A DNA stretch of 64,000 nucleotides, taken from Oscillibacter sp. (GTDB lineage: Bacteria; Bacillota; Clostridia; Oscillospirales; Oscillospiraceae). The DNA lies in assembly GCA_003539495.1 (NCBI GenBank), contig DPPB01000010.1, forward strand, positions 19,669 to 83,668, in the 5' to 3' direction. The first letter of the stretch is position 1. Every line of letters starts with the position of its first letter. Below are positions 43,140 through 51,433 of the stretch, piece after piece. The notes below the pieces were generated by a model. It saw nothing but the letters and a program-made list of their open reading frames with translations, did no database searches and was not told the origin of the DNA. Both the position numbers and the translations under genes were made by a program.

Positions 43140-44975
43140 ATGTGTGGAATCGTAGGATATGTAGGTAAGCAGCAGGCCGCGCCCATTCTGCTGGATGGAC
43201 TGCAGCGGCTGGAATACCGGGGGTATGACTCCGCAGGCATCGCGGTGAACGGCCCGGAGGGGATGCGGGTGAAGAAGGCCAAGGGCCGCCTGCAGGTGCT
43301 GAAGGACCTGACCCATGACGGCGCAGATCTGCCCGGCACCCTGGGCATCGGTCACACCCGCTGGGCCACCCACGGCGAGCCTAACGACATCAATGCCCAC
43401 CCCCATGTGAGCCGCAGCGGCCGCATCGCCGTGGTACACAACGGTATTATCGAGAATTTCGCAGAGCTAAAGGGTCAGCTTCTGCACAAGGGCTACCAGT
43501 TCAAATCCGAAACGGACACCGAGGTGGTGGCGCAGCTGCTGGATTATTATTATGAACAGTGTGGGGACGTGCTGGAGGCCGTTCGGCGGATGCTCAGTGC
43601 TGTAGAAGGGGCCTATGCCCTGGGTATTGTGTCCACCGATGCGCCGGATATGCTCATTGCCGCCCGAAAGGATGCGCCGCTGCTGCTGGGTTACGGCGAG
43701 GGGGAGAACTTTATCGCCTCCGATGTCACCGCCATCATCCGCCACACCCGGGATATTTCCTACATGGAGGACGGGGAGATGGCCGTGCTGACGGCGGAGA
43801 AGATCACCGTATATGACAGCCGGGGCCATGAGGTGGAAAAGAAACACCACCGTGTGGATTGGAATATCGATGCTGCCGAAAAGGGCGGCTACGCCCACTT
43901 CATGCTCAAGGAGATCTTTGAGCAGCCCCGGGCCATCCGGGAGGCCACTGCAGCCCGGCTCCAGGGCGGGCGCGTGATATTGAAGGATCTGACCATGACA
44001 CCGGAGGAGATCCGCAACATCGGGCGCATCATTATCATCGCCTGTGGCTCGTCTTACCATGTGGGTATGGTGGGCAAGTACAACCTGGAGCGGATGCTCC
44101 GGCGCAGTGTGGAGGTGGTGCTGGCCTCCGAGTTCCGCTACAGCGACCCCATTGTAAAGCGGGGGGATCTGGTCATCGCCATCAGCCAATCCGGCGAGAC
44201 CCTGGACACCATGGCGGCCCTGCGGGAGGCCAAGAAGCGGGGCGCACGGATCCTGTCCATTGTGAACGTGGTGGGCTCGTCCATTGCCCGGGAATCTGAC
44301 GACGTACTCTACACCTGGGCCGGCCCTGAGATCGCCGTAGCCACCACTAAGGCCTACAGCACCCAGATGGCCGTGCTGAATATGCTGGGCCTGTATTTCG
44401 GCGACATTCTCGGCACTATCGACCGGGAGACCTACAGCGAAATGGTTCGGGATCTGCAGCGGGTGCCGGAGTATATCGAGAAAATTCTGGAATCTGCTGA
44501 GAGCATCCATGAAATCGCTAAAAAGATATGCAGGAGCGAGGATGTGTTCTTCATCGGCCGGAATCTGGACTATGCTCTGTCCCTGGAGGGCAGCCTGAAG
44601 CTGAAGGAGATTTCCTACATCCATTCGGAGGCTTACGCCTCCGGCGAGCTGAAGCACGGCACCATCTCCCTCATTGTGGACGGCACTCTGGTCATCGCCC
44701 TGGGCACCTATGGCCCGCTGTTTGACAAGGCCATGAGCAACGTGGTGGAGGTACAGGCCCGGGGCGCCAACGTCCTGGCTCTGACCACCGAGAGCCACGC
44801 CGAGGAGATGAGCCGCCATGTGCCCATGGTTATGACCATTCCGGATATCCATGACATGCTGCTGCCCCAGCTGGGCGTGGTGCCCCTGCAGCTGCTGGCA
44901 TACTACATGGCGCTGGAGCGGGGCTGCGACATCGACAAGCCCCGGAATCTGGCCAAGAGCGTGACGGTGGAGTAA
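43140..44975 (+). CDS. glmS: glutamine--fructose-6-phosphate aminotransferase (isomerizing)
   Basis: Makes glucosamine-6-phosphate from fructose-6-phosphate and glutamine, the entry to peptidoglycan amino sugars. The nucleophile is Cys2 (MCGIVGYVG), with LEYRGYDSAGIA and HTRWATHGEPN in the glutaminase domain. Two SIS domains follow (IACGSSYHVGMVG, SQSGETLDTMAAL), and the C-terminus is the typical KPRNLAKSVTVE form. At 611 aa it is full length. AGGAGGAAA precedes the start; a glmS ribozyme lies just upstream. Confidence 0.98.
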   Translation: MCGIVGYVGKQQAAPILLDGLQRLEYRGYDSAGIAVNGPEGMRVKKAKGRLQVLKDLTHDGADLPGTLGIGHTRWATHGEPNDINAHPHVSRSGRIAVVHNGIIENFAELKGQLLHKGYQFKSETDTEVVAQLLDYYYEQCGDVLEAVRRMLSAVEGAYALGIVSTDAPDMLIAARKDAPLLLGYGEGENFIASDVTAIIRHTRDISYMEDGEMAVLTAEKITVYDSRGHEVEKKHHRVDWNIDAAEKGGYAHFMLKEIFEQPRAIREATAARLQGGRVILKDLTMTPEEIRNIGRIIIIACGSSYHVGMVGKYNLERMLRRSVEVVLASEFRYSDPIVKRGDLVIAISQSGETLDTMAALREAKKRGARILSIVNVVGSSIARESDDVLYTWAGPEIAVATTKAYSTQMAVLNMLGLYFGDILGTIDRETYSEMVRDLQRVPEYIEKILESAESIHEIAKKICRSEDVFFIGRNLDYALSLEGSLKLKEISYIHSEAYASGELKHGTISLIVDGTLVIALGTYGPLFDKAMSNVVEVQARGANVLALTTESHAEEMSRHVPMVMTIPDIHDMLLPQLGVVPLQLLAYYMALERGCDIDKPRNLAKSVTVE

Positions 44976-44987
44976 ATAGGAGGATCT

Positions 44988-45392
44988 ATGTTTCATCTGG
45001 CCGTTGTATTTATGCCGGTGCTGCTGCTGGGGTTGGGGGTCGCCATCATTGCGACGCTGCTTGCGGGGCTGGGCCTGCTCATCGCGGCGATGGTGGGCGG
45101 CACCTCGGTGGCGCTGCTGGTGAAGGACAGGAGCCTGAAGCGGCTGATGCTGCTGGGCTGCGGCGTTTTGGCCCTGGCGGGCATCGCCTGCGTGGGATTG
45201 GTGCTGAGCTGGCCGTATCTTGTGGCGGAGGGCTGCTGCCTGGGTGCGGTAGTTTTGGCCATCGTGGGCCTGTGTGGGTGCAGGTGTATTGGCCATAAGG
45301 CCGGAAGGATATGGGCAACGCTGCTGTTTGCCTTTGCCATGGCGTCGGCACTGCTCTTCGGTGCTGTCATTGTAGCTATCGGCATGGGGTGA
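44988..45392 (+). CDS. small four-span membrane protein (134 aa)
   Basis: Almost entirely hydrophobic with about four membrane spans and one charged loop (VKDRSLKRLM), plus a cysteine-rich turn (GLCGCRCIGHKAG). I do not recognise it. It starts 12 bases after glmS with its own AGGAGG, so it is in the glmS transcript and is likewise downstream of the ribozyme. Confidence 0.65.
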   Translation: MFHLAVVFMPVLLLGLGVAIIATLLAGLGLLIAAMVGGTSVALLVKDRSLKRLMLLGCGVLALAGIACVGLVLSWPYLVAEGCCLGAVVLAIVGLCGCRCIGHKAGRIWATLLFAFAMASALLFGAVIVAIGMG

Positions 45393-45432
45393 GATGCTGC
45401 AGGCCGGTTATTGAGCAATTGAATTGAATAGC

Positions 45433-45466
45433 AAAAAAAAGGGCGGGGGATACCCCGCCCTTTTTT
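45433..45466. terminator. intrinsic terminator after the glmS unit
   Basis: AAAAAAGGGCGGGG and CCCCGCCCTTTTTT pair around GATA. Confidence 0.88.
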
Positions 45467-45489
45467 ACTGGAGAAATGGCTGCATTTTG

Positions 45490-46045
45490 TGGGATGGGGC
45501 GTCGAGGACGCCGCCCCTACGGATAGATCGGGAGCATGGTGTAGGCGGGACGGTGTGGGCATCATCCCCTGCGGAAAGACTACGTTTCTTGTGTAGGGCG
45601 CGATGCCCACATCGCGCCGCACGGTAGACGCAAAGATTTTCCCTGTCAGGCCAGGGCAGCACAAGCGCGGAGCGCGCCGCGGAATTAGACGCAGAGACGA
45701 TGCGAAGGAAAGGTATGAGTTTTGCGATGACCGATTCGCGTGGAGAAAGGAGATCGACACAGTTGGCATCTCAGCCGCGGAAAGGATTTCAAAACCTTGG
45801 TTTTGACGGCGGCCTTTGGATACTTTCTGCCGCTGCTGGCAGAAAGTATCCCGCCGGAGGCATGTGCTTATTAGGGGCGCTGCATAGGGTATTGCAGATT
45901 GCCGCAGCCGGTGGGCGCACTGGCCGCGCAATGACAGAGGGGACAAGAGCGGCGGTGCAGGCTGGGGGCGGCCCGCCCTACACAGAATTGGATAGATGCC
46001 GCGTCGGGCGGACAGAGACGTCCGCCCCTACAGGCTGTGCAGGCG
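45490..46045. repeat. gene-free tract of clustered hairpin repeats
   Basis: Between the glmS unit and kamB I see no credible gene. The tract contains a GGGCGTC-GAG-GACGCC type hairpin near 45496, GGCGCGATG-CCCA-CATCGCGCC (45597-45618), TCAAAACC-TT-GGTTTTGA (45789-45806), GGATACTTTCTGCC-GCTGCT-GGCAGAAAGTATCC (45818-45851), a GATTGCC...GCAATGACAG copy (45897-45937), GGGCGGCCCGCCC near 45966 and GGGCGGAC-AGAGAC-GTCCGCCC near 46008, several ending in CTACA/GTAGG. These are at least three repeat families dumped side by side. Confidence 0.65.
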
Positions 46046-46106
46046 GGTTTGCCGTTCTTTCACCTTGCTTTCGAACTTCCCCCTTTCTTTTTTCTTTTGT
46101 TTGCGG

Positions 46107-46112
46107 TATACT
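46107..46112 (+). promoter_or_regulatory. possible -10 of the kamBC unit
   Basis: TATACT at 46107-46112, with only TTTCTT at the -35 position; about 40 bases before kamB. Weak but suitably placed after the repeat tract. Confidence 0.4.
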
Positions 46113-46152
46113 TATAAATTGAACGGCATTTTTCCCCGGAAGGAGAGAGAAT

Positions 46153-47088
46153 ATGACAACAGCAGAATTGGTCCGGCAGCTGCGGCAGGTGCAGAGCATG
46201 TCCATCGTGGGCATGTGCAAAAACGCCGGCAAGACGACTATGCTCAACTGGCTTTTGGCCCACACCGGGCGGCAGCAGGTCCTGGGGCTAACCTCCATCG
46301 GTCGGGACGGCGAGAGCACCGATGTGGTCACCGGCACAGAAAAGCCCAGCATTTTTGTTCCGGCGGGCACCCTCATCGCCACCGCCAAGGACATGCTGCG
46401 CCTGGGCGACGTGACCCAGGAGATTTTGGTCACCACCGGCATCCCCACGCCTTTGGGCGAGGTGATCATCATGCGCGCCCGCAGCGACGGCTATGTGCAG
46501 CTGGCGGGCCCGTCTATTACGGCCCAGCTGAAAGAGGTATCCAAAACGTTTTTTGAGCTGGGGGCCACCCAGTCCATCATCGACGGCGCCCTGGGCCGCA
46601 AATCCCTGGGGGCCCGGAACGTGGCCGACGGCATCGTGCTGTGTACCGGTGCGTCCTATAACATGAGCATGGACAAGGTCATAGAGGACACGGCCAACTT
46701 CTGCCGGCTCATGGATCTGCCCAAGGCGGAGACTCTGCCGCCGGAGGCGGCGGAGGGGTTGGAGAAGTGCCTGAAGGAGCATGGGGAGGCATACATTCCC
46801 GGAGCTCTGACGGACAGCATGGTGGTGCCGCTGCTGCGCAGCGGCCTGCTGCGCGGAGGACGCCTGGTGGTGGCCGACCCCAGCAAGGTGCTCTTAAAGC
46901 CCGACACCCTGGATAAGCTGGCGGTGCGGGAGGTTTCACTGCAGACCAAGGACGCCGCTCGGACTCTGTGCGTCACGGTGAACCCGGTATCGGCCTACGG
47001 CTGGAAGTTTGACAAGGATGTGTTTATCGACCGGATGCGCCAGAGCGTGAAGGTGCCGGTCATCAATGTGAAGGAGGAGCTGGCATGA
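46153..47088 (+). CDS. kamB: lysine 5,6-aminomutase reactivase subunit KamB
   Basis: Companion of KamC; the pair is held to restore lysine 5,6-aminomutase after its cobalamin is inactivated. A P-loop is visible at GMCKNAGKTTMLNWLL (about residues 20-35), followed by GLTSIGRDGESTDVVTGTEK. The 311-aa length fits the KamB proteins of lysine-fermenting Clostridia and Fusobacteria. GGAAGGAGAGAG precedes the start. It overlaps kamC by 4 bases and lies directly upstream of the lysine fermentation operon, but has its own promoter region and ends before the riboswitch. The name rests on context and family memory. Confidence 0.85.
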   Translation: MTTAELVRQLRQVQSMSIVGMCKNAGKTTMLNWLLAHTGRQQVLGLTSIGRDGESTDVVTGTEKPSIFVPAGTLIATAKDMLRLGDVTQEILVTTGIPTPLGEVIIMRARSDGYVQLAGPSITAQLKEVSKTFFELGATQSIIDGALGRKSLGARNVADGIVLCTGASYNMSMDKVIEDTANFCRLMDLPKAETLPPEAAEGLEKCLKEHGEAYIPGALTDSMVVPLLRSGLLRGGRLVVADPSKVLLKPDTLDKLAVREVSLQTKDAARTLCVTVNPVSAYGWKFDKDVFIDRMRQSVKVPVINVKEELA

Positions 47089-48545
47089 TTTCCATTCGGT
47101 TTGAGGAGAGGCAGCAGATCGGCCTGCAGTACGCCCTGGAGACCCTCCATGGGTGCAGTCCCTTCGGTCAGGAGAAGATCCGCCGCTTACGGTACTATAC
47201 CCCGGCGGAGCGGGCAGAGCTGGAGACGGAGCTATATAACGTGCAGCAGGCGGCAGACCACGTCGACCAGCTCAAGGGCGTGTATGACAAGATCTGTATC
47301 CTGCTGTGCCAGATGAAGGACATCCGCAACTCTATCCGCCGCTGCCGAGACGGAGAGGTGCCGGACCATGTGGAGCTGTTTGAGATCAAGGGCTATCTGC
47401 AGCGGCTGGAGAGCCTGCTGCCCCTGTATGCGCAGATGAGCGAGGTTGCGCCCTTGCGGGAGCTCGCCTTCCACGATCCCAAGCCGGCTTTGGCCATCCT
47501 GGACCCGGACAACACCCGGTCCCGTGGCTTTTACATTCCCGACAGCATGACAGAAAAGCTCCGCCAGGTCCGCCGGACCAAGAAGGAGCTGGAGGAGAAG
47601 CTCCATGAGGCCAAGACCGATGCGGAAAAGGACGAGCTGCGCCTGCGCCGCACGCAGATCTGCGCCGAGGAGGAGAGCGAGGAGACGAAGATCCGCCGGG
47701 GCATGGGGGCACAACTGGCACCCCTGGCCGAGGCTATGCTGGAGGACGCTGAAAATGCGGGGCGCCTGGATTTTATCATTCAGAAGGCTATGTTTGCCGT
47801 GCGCTACGGCGGCGTGATGCCGGAGATTACCGACGGCCCCTTGGAGCTGACAGACATGATGAACCCGGAGCTGTGCGACCTGCTGAGCGAGCAGGGCCGC
47901 AGCTTTGTGCCGGTATCCATCGCCCTGGACCGGGGTGCTACGGTCATCACCGGCGCCAATATGGGCGGCAAGAGTGTGGCCATGAAAACCGTGGCACTGA
48001 ATGTGTTGCTGATGCAGGCGGGCTTTTTGGTATGCGCCAAGAAGGCTAAAATGCCTCTGTTCGAGAGCGTGCTTATGCTGTTTGAGGATATGCAGTCCAT
48101 CCAATCGGGCCTGTCCGGCTTCGGCTCGGAGATCGTGCAGTTCCAAAAGGCGCTGGATCAGGCGGAGCAGGGCTACTCCCTGTTTTTGCTGGATGAATTC
48201 GCCCGGGGCACCAATCCCGACGAGGGCGCGGTGATCGTTCAGGCGGTGACGAAATATCTCAATGGTATCCATGCCATCTCCCTGCTCACTACCCACTATG
48301 ACAAGGTGGCCGATTGCGGCCGGGCCCACTATCAGATCATCGGCCTGCGGGACATCGACCCGGAGGCTATCCGCCGGGAGCTGGCCGTCAGCGGGGAGGA
48401 CGGCATACGAGTCATCGCGCGGCACATGAACTATGGCCTATACAGGGTGGAGGGAAAATCCGATTGCCCCAGAGATGCCCTGAACATCTGCCGGATGCTG
48501 TCGCTGAAGCCGGAGATCCTGCATCTGATCGAGGAAAATTATTGA
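47085..48545 (+). CDS. kamC: lysine 5,6-aminomutase reactivase ATPase KamC (MutS-like)
   Basis: The C-terminal half is a MutS-type ATPase: Walker A TGANMGGKSVAMKT at about 288-301, the signature region SIQSGLSGFGSEIVQF, Walker B YSLFLLDEFARGTNPDEG and the switch histidine in LLTTHYD. The N-terminal half is a helical lever/coiled coil (RRTKKELEEKLHEAKTDAEK), and no mismatch-recognition or clamp-binding domain exists. So despite similarity it is not a DNA repair MutS. Overlap with kamB and position before the kam operon support the reactivase role. 486 aa. Confidence 0.87.
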   Translation: MISIRFEERQQIGLQYALETLHGCSPFGQEKIRRLRYYTPAERAELETELYNVQQAADHVDQLKGVYDKICILLCQMKDIRNSIRRCRDGEVPDHVELFEIKGYLQRLESLLPLYAQMSEVAPLRELAFHDPKPALAILDPDNTRSRGFYIPDSMTEKLRQVRRTKKELEEKLHEAKTDAEKDELRLRRTQICAEEESEETKIRRGMGAQLAPLAEAMLEDAENAGRLDFIIQKAMFAVRYGGVMPEITDGPLELTDMMNPELCDLLSEQGRSFVPVSIALDRGATVITGANMGGKSVAMKTVALNVLLMQAGFLVCAKKAKMPLFESVLMLFEDMQSIQSGLSGFGSEIVQFQKALDQAEQGYSLFLLDEFARGTNPDEGAVIVQAVTKYLNGIHAISLLTTHYDKVADCGRAHYQIIGLRDIDPEAIRRELAVSGEDGIRVIARHMNYGLYRVEGKSDCPRDALNICRMLSLKPEILHLIEENY

Positions 48546-48577
48546 GAAAACGGGACACGAACTCTGCGAAGCTTGAT

Positions 48578-48607
48578 AAAAAAGGACGGCAAGGGCCGTC
48601 CTTTTTT
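48578..48607 (+). terminator. terminator of kamBC
   Basis: AAAAAAGGACGGC and GCCGTCCTTTTTT pair around AAGG, 30 bases after the kamC stop. It isolates kamBC from the riboswitch-controlled operon. Confidence 0.88.
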
Positions 48608-48678
48608 CGTGGCCCGAAACAATGAAAAAACTGTCGCATCGTTCAAAAAACTTATTGTCTTTTTTCTCACAATCTCCC

Positions 48679-48706
48679 TTGACAAATTGGCTGAATGTAT
48701 TATAAT
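48679..48706 (+). promoter_or_regulatory. strong promoter of the lysine fermentation operon
   Basis: Consensus TTGACA (48679-48684), 16 bp, consensus TATAAT (48701-48706). Transcription would start about 48713, just ahead of the riboswitch. Confidence 0.85.
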
Positions 48707-48731
48707 TTGAAGTACAGAATTCCATATAACA

Positions 48732-48904
48732 GACAATAGAGGTGCAGAAGACAGGGTAGTTGATCTCGGGGCAGCAGGGAGCCCAATGGAGAGCGGCGAA
48801 GGGGTCTTTTGCCGAAGGTGTGCGCGTCCTGCAGCGTATTCCTGGGGGTGCCGTGTAAGCGGTGCAACTGTCATGTCCTATGCAGACGTGGAGCGCTATT
48901 GGTC
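48732..48904 (+). ncRNA. lysine riboswitch (L-box) aptamer
   Basis: Conserved landmarks in order: GACAATAGAGGTGC (5' P1 strand plus junction), a P2 arm, GAAGGGGTCTTTTGCCGAAGG, CCTGGGGGTGC, CAACTGTCATGTCC, and GGAGCGCTATTGGTC (3' P1 strand). P1 pairs GACAATAG (48732-48739) with CTATTGGTC (48896-48904), with one bulged G. This fills most of the gene-free stretch 48608-49001. The aptamer binds L-lysine. Its 3' P1 strand is contained in the 5' arm of the terminator that follows, so binding should prevent termination. Confidence 0.93.
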
Positions 48905-48932
48905 ATAAACTTGACCAGTAGCGCCTTTTTTT
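48893..48932 (+). terminator. riboswitch-controlled terminator of the lysine operon
   Basis: GCGCTATTGGTCA (48893-48905) and TGACCAGTAGCGC (48912-48924) form a 13-bp stem with one G-T pair, then C and seven T. The 5' arm includes the whole 3' P1 strand of the lysine aptamer, so aptamer and terminator exclude each other. Confidence 0.9.
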
Positions 48933-49001
48933 CATGCCCAAAGGCGCCGATTGGCCGGCGTTATAAGAAACTCTGTAAAAATTTTTTAGGAGGAATTTAT
49001 C

Positions 49002-49403
49002 ATGGAAAAGATGACTTCTCTGCTGCGTCTGCGTATGAGCGCCAAGGATGCTCACTACGGCGGAAACCTGGTGGACGGTGCCCATATGGTGCATCTGTTC
49101 GGCGATGTCGCTACCGAGCTGCTGATTAAGTGTGACGGTGACGAGGGCCTGTTCTGCGCTTATGACAATGTCGAGTTCCTGGCCCCCGTATACGCCGGTG
49201 ATTACATCGAGGCTTACGGTGAGATCGAGAAGATCGGCAACACCTCTCGCACCATGAAGTTTGAGGCCCGCAAGGTCATCGTGTCTCGCCCCGACATCAG
49301 TGCTTCTGCTGCCGATGTTCTGGCCGAGCCTGTTGTGGTCTGCCGCGCTCACGGCACCTGCGTCACCCCCAAGGATTGCCAGCGCAAGAAGATCGAGAAG
49401 TAA
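49002..49403 (+). CDS. kal: 3-aminobutyryl-CoA ammonia-lyase
   Basis: Converts L-3-aminobutyryl-CoA to crotonyl-CoA and ammonia in lysine fermentation. Hotdog-fold protein of 133 aa with AKDAHYGGNLVDGAHMVHLF and YDNVEFLAPVYAGDYIEAYG, as in the Kal family. First gene after the lysine riboswitch; TTAGGAGG precedes the start. Arginine codons are almost all CGC/CGT, a mark of high expression. Confidence 0.93.
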   Translation: MEKMTSLLRLRMSAKDAHYGGNLVDGAHMVHLFGDVATELLIKCDGDEGLFCAYDNVEFLAPVYAGDYIEAYGEIEKIGNTSRTMKFEARKVIVSRPDISASAADVLAEPVVVCRAHGTCVTPKDCQRKKIEK

Positions 49404-49415
49404 GGAGCTGAGGAT

Positions 49416-50243
49416 ATGGAAAAGCTGATTATTACCGCTGCTATCTGCGGCGCTGAGGTCACCAAGGCTCAGAACGAGGCTGTGCCCTACACCGTGGAGG
49501 AAATGGTCCGCGAGGCCAAGTCCGCCTACGAAGCCGGTGCGGCTATCCTGCATATCCATGTCCGCGAGGATGACGGCACACCCACCCAGGATCGGGAGCG
49601 CTTCAAGGTCGTTATGGACGCTATCCGCAAGGAGCTGCCCGATGTGATCATGATCCCCTCCACCGGCGGTGCCACCGGCATGAGCCCCGAGGAGCGCCTG
49701 CAGCCCACCGAGCTGTTCCCCGAGATGGCCACCCTGGATTGCGGTACCTGCAACTTCGGTGATGAGATCTTCGACAACACCATGCCCACCATGCGTGCCT
49801 TCGGCAAGCGCATGCTGGAGAACAACATCAAGCCCGAGTACGAGTGCTTTGAGCTGGGCCACATCGACACCATTCTCGGCATGGCTAAGAAGGGTGAGGT
49901 CCCCGGCCACCCCATGCAGTTTAACTTCGTCCTGGGCGTGCACGGCTGCACTCCCGCTACCGTGGAGAACCTGGCCTTCTTTGCCAGCAAGATCCCCGCA
50001 GGCTCTACCTGGACCGTGTCCGGTGTAGGCCGCGCTGCCTGGACCATGGCTGCCGCTGCCATCGCAATGGGCGGCAATGTCCGTGTCGGTTTTGAGGACA
50101 ACATCTACCTGGGCAAGGGGCACAAGGCCGCTTCCAACGGTGAGCTGGTGGCCAAGGTCGTCCGCATCGCCAAGGAGCTGGGCCGCGAGATCGCGACCCC
50201 CGCTGAGGCCCGCGAGATCCTGAGCCTCAAGCCCCTGAAGTAA
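49416..50243 (+). CDS. kce: 3-keto-5-aminohexanoate cleavage enzyme
   Basis: Condenses 3-keto-5-aminohexanoate with acetyl-CoA to give acetoacetate and 3-aminobutyryl-CoA. BKACE-family TIM barrel; the zinc ligands are His46 and His48 in AAILHIHVREDDG and probably Glu227 in VRVGFEDN, matching the known His46/His48/Glu pattern. At 275 aa it is normal. Lies 12 bases after kal. Confidence 0.95.
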   Translation: MEKLIITAAICGAEVTKAQNEAVPYTVEEMVREAKSAYEAGAAILHIHVREDDGTPTQDRERFKVVMDAIRKELPDVIMIPSTGGATGMSPEERLQPTELFPEMATLDCGTCNFGDEIFDNTMPTMRAFGKRMLENNIKPEYECFELGHIDTILGMAKKGEVPGHPMQFNFVLGVHGCTPATVENLAFFASKIPAGSTWTVSGVGRAAWTMAAAAIAMGGNVRVGFEDNIYLGKGHKAASNGELVAKVVRIAKELGREIATPAEAREILSLKPLK

Positions 50244-50284
50244 TCGCAAAAAACATTTACATAATTTTTAGGAGGAATATTACA

Positions 50285-51337
50285 ATGGCTGAACTGAAAG
50301 GCAACAAGTACGGTACCCACCGCGTTATCGAGCCCAAGGGCGTTCTGACCCAGGCTGCATGGAAGATCGACAACGACATGACCAAGGTTTACTCCAACGA
50401 GATCGTCTGCGACGTCACTTCCCTGAACATCGACTCCGCTTCCTTCACCCAGATCTCCGAGGCCTGCGGCGGCGATGAGAAGAAGATCGGCGAAATGATC
50501 CTGGGCATCGTTGCTGAGCGCGGCAAGCAGCAGAATCCTGTCACCGGTTCCGGTGGTATGTTCAAGGGTGTCGTCGCTCACATCGGCGAGGATCTGAAGA
50601 ATAAGCCCGGCTTCGACCTGAAGGAAGGCGACAAGATCGTTTCCCTGGTCTCCCTGTCCATGACCCCCCTGAAGATCGACAAGATCCTGGCTATCCACAA
50701 GGATATCGACCGCGTTGACATCGTGGGTAAGGCCATCCTGTTCGAGTCCGCCCTGTATGCCAAGATGCCCGAGGATATGTCCGAGCCTCTGGCCCTGGCC
50801 GCTCTGGACGTGGCCGGCGCTCCCGCTCAGGCCCGCAAGCTGCCCAAGGAGGGCGACAGCGTCCTGATCCTGGGCGCCAACGGCAAGTCCGGCGTTCTGT
50901 GCGGCTGGGAAGCTATGAAGAAGGTCGGCCCCAAGGGCAAGGTCGTGGGCGTTGTCCGCAATCCCAAGCAGGTTCCCGGCCTGATGGAGCTGGGCGTTTA
51001 CACCGATGTTATCGTGGCCGACTGCACCAAGCCCGTTGAGGTTATGGAGGCTGCTCTGGCTGCCAACGATGGCAAGGAGTACGATCTGTCCATCTGCTGC
51101 GTGAACATCGAGTCCTGCGAGATGTCCGCCATCCTGCCCGTCCACGATGACGGCCTGGTGTACTTCTTCTCCATGGCTACCTCCTTCACCAAGGCTGCCC
51201 TGGGCGCTGAGGGTATCGGCAAGGATGTCACCATGATCATCGGCAATGGCTACACCAAGAACCACGCTCAGATCACCCTGGATGTTCTGCGCGAGAATCC
51301 CAAGCTGCGCAAGCTGTTCGACGAGAAGTATTGCTAA
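50285..51337 (+). CDS. kdd: L-erythro-3,5-diaminohexanoate dehydrogenase
   Basis: NAD(P)-dependent oxidative deamination of 3,5-diaminohexanoate to 3-keto-5-aminohexanoate. The Rossmann motif is SVLILGANGKSGVLCGWEA at about residues 192-210; YGTHRVIEPKGVLTQAAWKI near the N-terminus is typical of Kdd. At 350 aa it is normal. TTAGGAGG precedes the start. Operon position between kce and kamA. Confidence 0.94.
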   Translation: MAELKGNKYGTHRVIEPKGVLTQAAWKIDNDMTKVYSNEIVCDVTSLNIDSASFTQISEACGGDEKKIGEMILGIVAERGKQQNPVTGSGGMFKGVVAHIGEDLKNKPGFDLKEGDKIVSLVSLSMTPLKIDKILAIHKDIDRVDIVGKAILFESALYAKMPEDMSEPLALAALDVAGAPAQARKLPKEGDSVLILGANGKSGVLCGWEAMKKVGPKGKVVGVVRNPKQVPGLMELGVYTDVIVADCTKPVEVMEAALAANDGKEYDLSICCVNIESCEMSAILPVHDDGLVYFFSMATSFTKAALGAEGIGKDVTMIIGNGYTKNHAQITLDVLRENPKLRKLFDEKYC

Positions 51338-51353
51338 TTCCACAAATGCCGGA

Positions 51354-51378
51354 TGCAGGGGGGCTTTTTGCGCCCCTG
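51354..51378 (+). other. GC-rich hairpin between kdd and kamA
   Basis: GCAGGGGGGC and GCGCCCCTGC pair imperfectly around TTTTT inside a 96-bp gap. No T run follows, so it is more likely an mRNA stabiliser or processing site than a terminator. Confidence 0.35.
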
Positions 51379-51433
51379 CCTTCGGCCTATTCCCGGATAA
51401 CGATTACTATTCAGAATTAAAGGAGATACAAAT

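Noticed and set aside
43467..45296. 609-codon open frame antisense to glmS
   Set aside because: Same reason: shadow of glmS with no domain.
47085..48545. DNA mismatch repair protein MutS2
   Set aside because: The ATPase core matches, but there is no mismatch, clamp or Smr nuclease domain, and the gene is coupled to kamB beside the lysine aminomutase operon.
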